Shown in pieces: positions 61,750-64,000 of a stretch of DNA of 64,000 nucleotides. The notes under the pieces are model-generated. The model made no database searches. It saw nothing but the letters and a program-made list of their open reading frames with translations, and was not told the origin of the DNA. This DNA comes from Calothrix sp. PCC 7103 (GTDB lineage Bacteria > Cyanobacteriota > Cyanobacteriia > Cyanobacteriales > Nostocaceae): the NCBI RefSeq assembly GCF_000331305.1, contig NZ_KB217472.1, forward strand, positions 1-64,000, read 5' to 3'. The translations under genes were made by a program, and so were the position numbers. The stretch's first letter is position 1; each line of letters begins with the position of its first letter.

Positions 61750-62385
61750 ATGTCTAGTGAAGCCAAAACCCTAAACCAGCAAAATAGCTCGTCTATTAAC
61801 GCTTATATTGTCATTAATCTTCTAATGTTTATAATGTTGAAACTTGGCTTACCAATTAACAATACCATTGAGTCAGTAGTAAGCAAAATACTCACTTCCG
61901 CAACATGGCTACTTATTTTTGGTATTTTTACACAAATCATCAATAGTCAATTTAGTTCTCAAATGAAAGCAGTGATAGTTTTTTGGAGATTCAAAGAAGC
62001 ACTTCCAGGCTATAGAGCTTTCTCACATTTTATGCATAGAGACCCAAGAATAGACCCTAGTTTATTAAAATCTAAACTTGGTAATCTACCGAATAAACCA
62101 ATGGAACAAAATAGACTGTGGTACAAGCTATATAAAAAACATGAGTCCAAAAAAGCTGTTGTAGACGCACATCAAAAATATCTCTTAACGAGAGATTTAG
62201 CTAGCTGTAGCTTTTTATGTTGTACAGTTTTAGGTATAGCAGGATATTTTCTCCTAGCAAACACCCAAATTTGGAGAATCTATACATTCATATTGTTCAT
62301 GTTGTTTCTTATAATTTCTAACGCTGCTAGAAATTGCGGTGAAAAGTTGGTTAGCAATGTGTTGGCTGAAGAAAGTAGTACTTAA
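61750..62385 (+). CDS. Four-helix membrane protein, candidate effector
   Basis: The 211-residue protein has two hydrophobic helices near the N-terminus (about 17-37 and 47-67), a cytoplasmic helical loop (about 70-145, basic), and two more near the C-terminus (about 150-170 and 173-193). No enzyme motif is seen. It is the last gene of the MBL/E2-E1-JAB operon, 33 bp after the fusion gene. Membrane proteins of this size and layout (for example SLATT-type) act as pore-forming effectors in nucleotide and ubiquitin-like defence systems; that role here is inferred from position. Confidence 0.7.
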   Translation: MSSEAKTLNQQNSSSINAYIVINLLMFIMLKLGLPINNTIESVVSKILTSATWLLIFGIFTQIINSQFSSQMKAVIVFWRFKEALPGYRAFSHFMHRDPRIDPSLLKSKLGNLPNKPMEQNRLWYKLYKKHESKKAVVDAHQKYLLTRDLASCSFLCCTVLGIAGYFLLANTQIWRIYTFILFMLFLIISNAARNCGEKLVSNVLAEESST

Positions 62386-62678
62386 ACACTAGCCTGACTA
62401 GTCCGCTCCAACCGGATTCTTATGCTGCATTTGGTGCTAAAACTTTACAGTTCCCACCATAGTGTTCCATCAGTGCGAGTTGTCAACACACAACGTCTTT
62501 TCCCTCCATATTAGACCCATCCGAAAACTTGCAAGCCTCTATCTACAAGGCTTTGAGACCACTCCTTGCAGATTTTGTTCCAACGTGGAAATCAGGGTTT
62601 GATATAGTTACTGATAGTTTAGAGCAGAAAAATAAATCATCTAGTACCGACGCAAACACAATTTTCAATTAATATGAA
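62386..62678. other. Spacer between defence operon and IS element
   Basis: No feature recognised. One end of the IS element (62679-63578) must lie here or just inside, but no clear terminal repeat matched the other side by eye. Confidence 0.4.
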
Positions 62679-63578
62679 TTATGTTGTCGGTAAAACAAAA
62701 GCTCCTATTCGTAATCTTACTAAACCGCAAACTAACAAAACTATTTCGTTATAAACATTCGCATTTAATCTAAATCTCTGTGACGCAACTTGAAAAATTT
62801 TAACAACACGTATCAAATGCTCCACAAAGATACGTTTGCTAGATAAAACTTTATTTTCTTCTTTCTGTTTTTCATTTAATTCTTGTTTCTTTTTTCTTTT
62901 ATGAGGAGTGGTAATATTTTGACCACCTTGATAAGCCTTATCTCCTTCAAATTCTTGGTCGTTACTAAAATTATTCTGTTGTTCCCTATATAAGTTAATA
63001 TCCGCTGTTGGACCAGGAAAACCTACTTTCATATCAATTATATCTTTTCCTTTTGGTAAGGAAACCATTTGACTTTTCATAGTATGTTGTCTTTTCTTTC
63101 CAGAGAAAAACTTTTTTTGCGTTTTGTTATCGGATGGTCTGTCAATCGGCTGTTCCAGACTATCAACTAGCAACTTATAATTCGTTAATATCTCTTGTAC
63201 AATCATCAAATCTCCTTCCTTATCTTCAACCTGTTCTAATAAACTAGAAGGCAAAATATTACGTAATATTTGTCTCCAATAATGAAAAATATCATTCGCT
63301 GTAGTTTTCGATATATTAAATATCATTCCCAAAACTTCAAATGTGGGTATTTGTCTCAGATAAAATACGCACAAACATACTTGTTCTGGAATAGACAAGA
63401 TTTCTTTGCGTCCACCTCCGGGACGATGTATTCTAACTTTGCTTTGTTCAAGTTTAAACTGTTCTTCTTCATGATACTGCTTCGCACAGTTTACAAGGTC
63501 AGTAAATTGCTCATAACTAATCCCTAACACTTGCTTGGCGCGCGATGGGTACTTTTGTATATAATCAAAGGTATTCAT
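62679..63578 (-). CDS. IS5-family (ISL2-like) transposase
   Basis: The 299-residue protein has an N-terminal HTH_Tnp_4-like domain ('EQVCLCVFYLRQIPTFEVLGMIFNISKTTANDIFHYWRQIL', about 65-105) and a DDE_Tnp_4 domain: Asp in 'LLVDSLEQPIDRP', Asp in 'EFEGDKAYQGG' and Glu in 'IFVEHLIRVVKIF'. Length is normal for a complete single-ORF IS5/ISL2 transposase. It is transcribed leftwards from near the end of the truncated MBL-fold gene, which it may have cut. No GGCGCC lies in it, fitting recent arrival. Confidence 0.88.
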   Translation of the reverse strand: MNTFDYIQKYPSRAKQVLGISYEQFTDLVNCAKQYHEEEQFKLEQSKVRIHRPGGGRKEILSIPEQVCLCVFYLRQIPTFEVLGMIFNISKTTANDIFHYWRQILRNILPSSLLEQVEDKEGDLMIVQEILTNYKLLVDSLEQPIDRPSDNKTQKKFFSGKKRQHTMKSQMVSLPKGKDIIDMKVGFPGPTADINLYREQQNNFSNDQEFEGDKAYQGGQNITTPHKRKKKQELNEKQKEENKVLSSKRIFVEHLIRVVKIFQVASQRFRLNANVYNEIVLLVCGLVRLRIGAFVLPTT

Positions 63579-63655
63579 TATTTAATTGAGTTGTGGTAGA
63601 GGGGTCAATTATACTTTCTACCATTTTTTGTACCCAAATCATATTCCGGACGTGT

Positions 63656-64000
63656 CTATTGTATTCCCCTGGCATGTTGAGCGTAAGTATTTACCATTTC
63701 CTGAGTTGCGTATTTCTTGGGCCCATCAGATATTATTATAGCTGAAGGTACGCAGTAATCGAATACTTGTCTGCAATAGCCATTCTCTCTCCCATGATGT
63801 GAAGCTATAAAATAGTCAACTCCCCGTAAAGCTTGCCTAAATCTTTCTTGTTTAAGAAGTTCTTCCCAACCCGGTTTTTCTATATCACCAGGGATTAAAA
63901 AAGTTGTGTTTCTGCATTTAAGAAAGACAACCAAACTAATATTATTAGTATCCTCAAAATCAGGGTAATTATTGTGAAAAATTTCCCAATCCATATTAGG
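63656..64000 (-). CDS. Metallo-beta-lactamase-fold protein, C-terminal part (partial)
   Basis: The last 112 or more residues of a ComEC/Rec2-like MBL-fold protein are seen, running off the right edge: 'NISLVVFLKCRNTTFLIPGDIEKPGWEELLKQ' (Asp ligand) and 'VDYFIASHHGRENGYCRQVFDYCVPSAIIISDG' (His pair). The stop at 63656 lies about 80 bp upstream of the IS5-type transposase gene, and the usual C-terminal strands are missing, so the gene may be truncated by that insertion. It is a second MBL-fold protein within 6 kb of the one at 58219, on the opposite strand. Confidence 0.75.
   Translation of the reverse strand, partial: PNMDWEIFHNNYPDFEDTNNISLVVFLKCRNTTFLIPGDIEKPGWEELLKQERFRQALRGVDYFIASHHGRENGYCRQVFDYCVPSAIIISDGPKKYATQEMVNTYAQHARGIQ

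Noticed and set aside
62386-62678. Terminal inverted repeats of the IS5-type element
   Set aside because: I could not match the 62.6-kb side with the 63.6-kb side convincingly; element borders are therefore not given.
1-64000. CRISPR array
   Set aside because: No run of regularly spaced identical direct repeats with unique spacers was seen. The nine palindromes are kilobases apart and the TACAC array has irregular, short spacing.
1-64000. tRNA or rRNA genes
   Set aside because: No cloverleaf with CCA end region or rRNA-like stretch was recognised by eye; a covariance-model scan (tRNAscan-SE, Infernal) would be decisive.

Overview
The window looks like part of a large plasmid from a filamentous, Nostocales-type cyanobacterium. 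Supporting signs are a replication initiator beside an array of TACAC repeats, a parA-parB locus, several toxin-antitoxin modules, cyanobacterial gene families (DUF1822/CHAT operon, PPC and RTX secreted proteins, WYL regulators), a heptameric short tandem repeat, and no housekeeping or stable-RNA genes. The usual cyanobacterial HIP1 octamer (GCGATCGC) was not seen. The hexamer GGCGCC occurs about 73 times by hand count and looks like a substitute highly iterated palindrome. Replicon type and lineage are inferences. Layout: 1-3.2 kb, two insertion-sequence transposases (ISL3 with a frame break, IS66). 3.2-5.2 kb, a hypothetical gene and a PIN-like nuclease with a small partner. 5.4-7 kb, a fossil of the rep gene tail and small plasmid genes. 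7.1-16 kb, a truncated TrpD-like gene, then sigma factor, DUF1822 protein, CHAT protein, CHAT-NACHT-membrane protein and a secreted PPC protein. 16.2-17.2 kb, a tyrosine recombinase. 17.9-22.5 kb, a giant sacsin-like ATPase with a C-terminal nuclease. 22.9-27.3 kb, an intact toxin-antitoxin pair, the candidate origin and the rep gene. 27.4-33.8 kb, a three-gene nuclease operon of unknown type, a NERD-helicase and a defence-type reverse transcriptase. 34.4-43 kb, an orphan antitoxin and three STAND-type ATPases, two of them fused through a membrane helix to a LivJ-like ligand-binding domain. 43.4-48.2 kb, an RTX lipase-like giant protein. 48.7-53.3 kb, decayed toxin-antitoxin loci and the par locus. 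53.6-62.4 kb, two consecutive modules in which a WYL regulator is transcribed away from an operon: first J-domain + nucleotidyltransferase + PLD/ParB-like protein, then metallo-beta-lactamase-fold + E2-E1-JAB fusion + four-helix membrane protein. 62.7-64 kb, an IS5-type transposase and the end of another metallo-beta-lactamase-fold gene. How it fits together: most cargo between 8 and 62 kb consists of conflict or signalling genes (nucleases, STAND ATPases, caspase-like proteases, RT, ubiquitin-like conjugation). A 20-bp palindrome, TTCCAATAACGTTATTGGAA, occurs nine times, only between 8.1 and 53.4 kb, and mostly falls between functional modules, five copies within about 200 bp of a toxin-antitoxin locus. 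I read the window as a modular defence plasmid whose parts have been shuffled at this repeat. The most likely undescribed systems are the J-domain/nucleotidyltransferase/PLD-ParB cassette and the three-gene nuclease operon at 27.4-29.7 kb.
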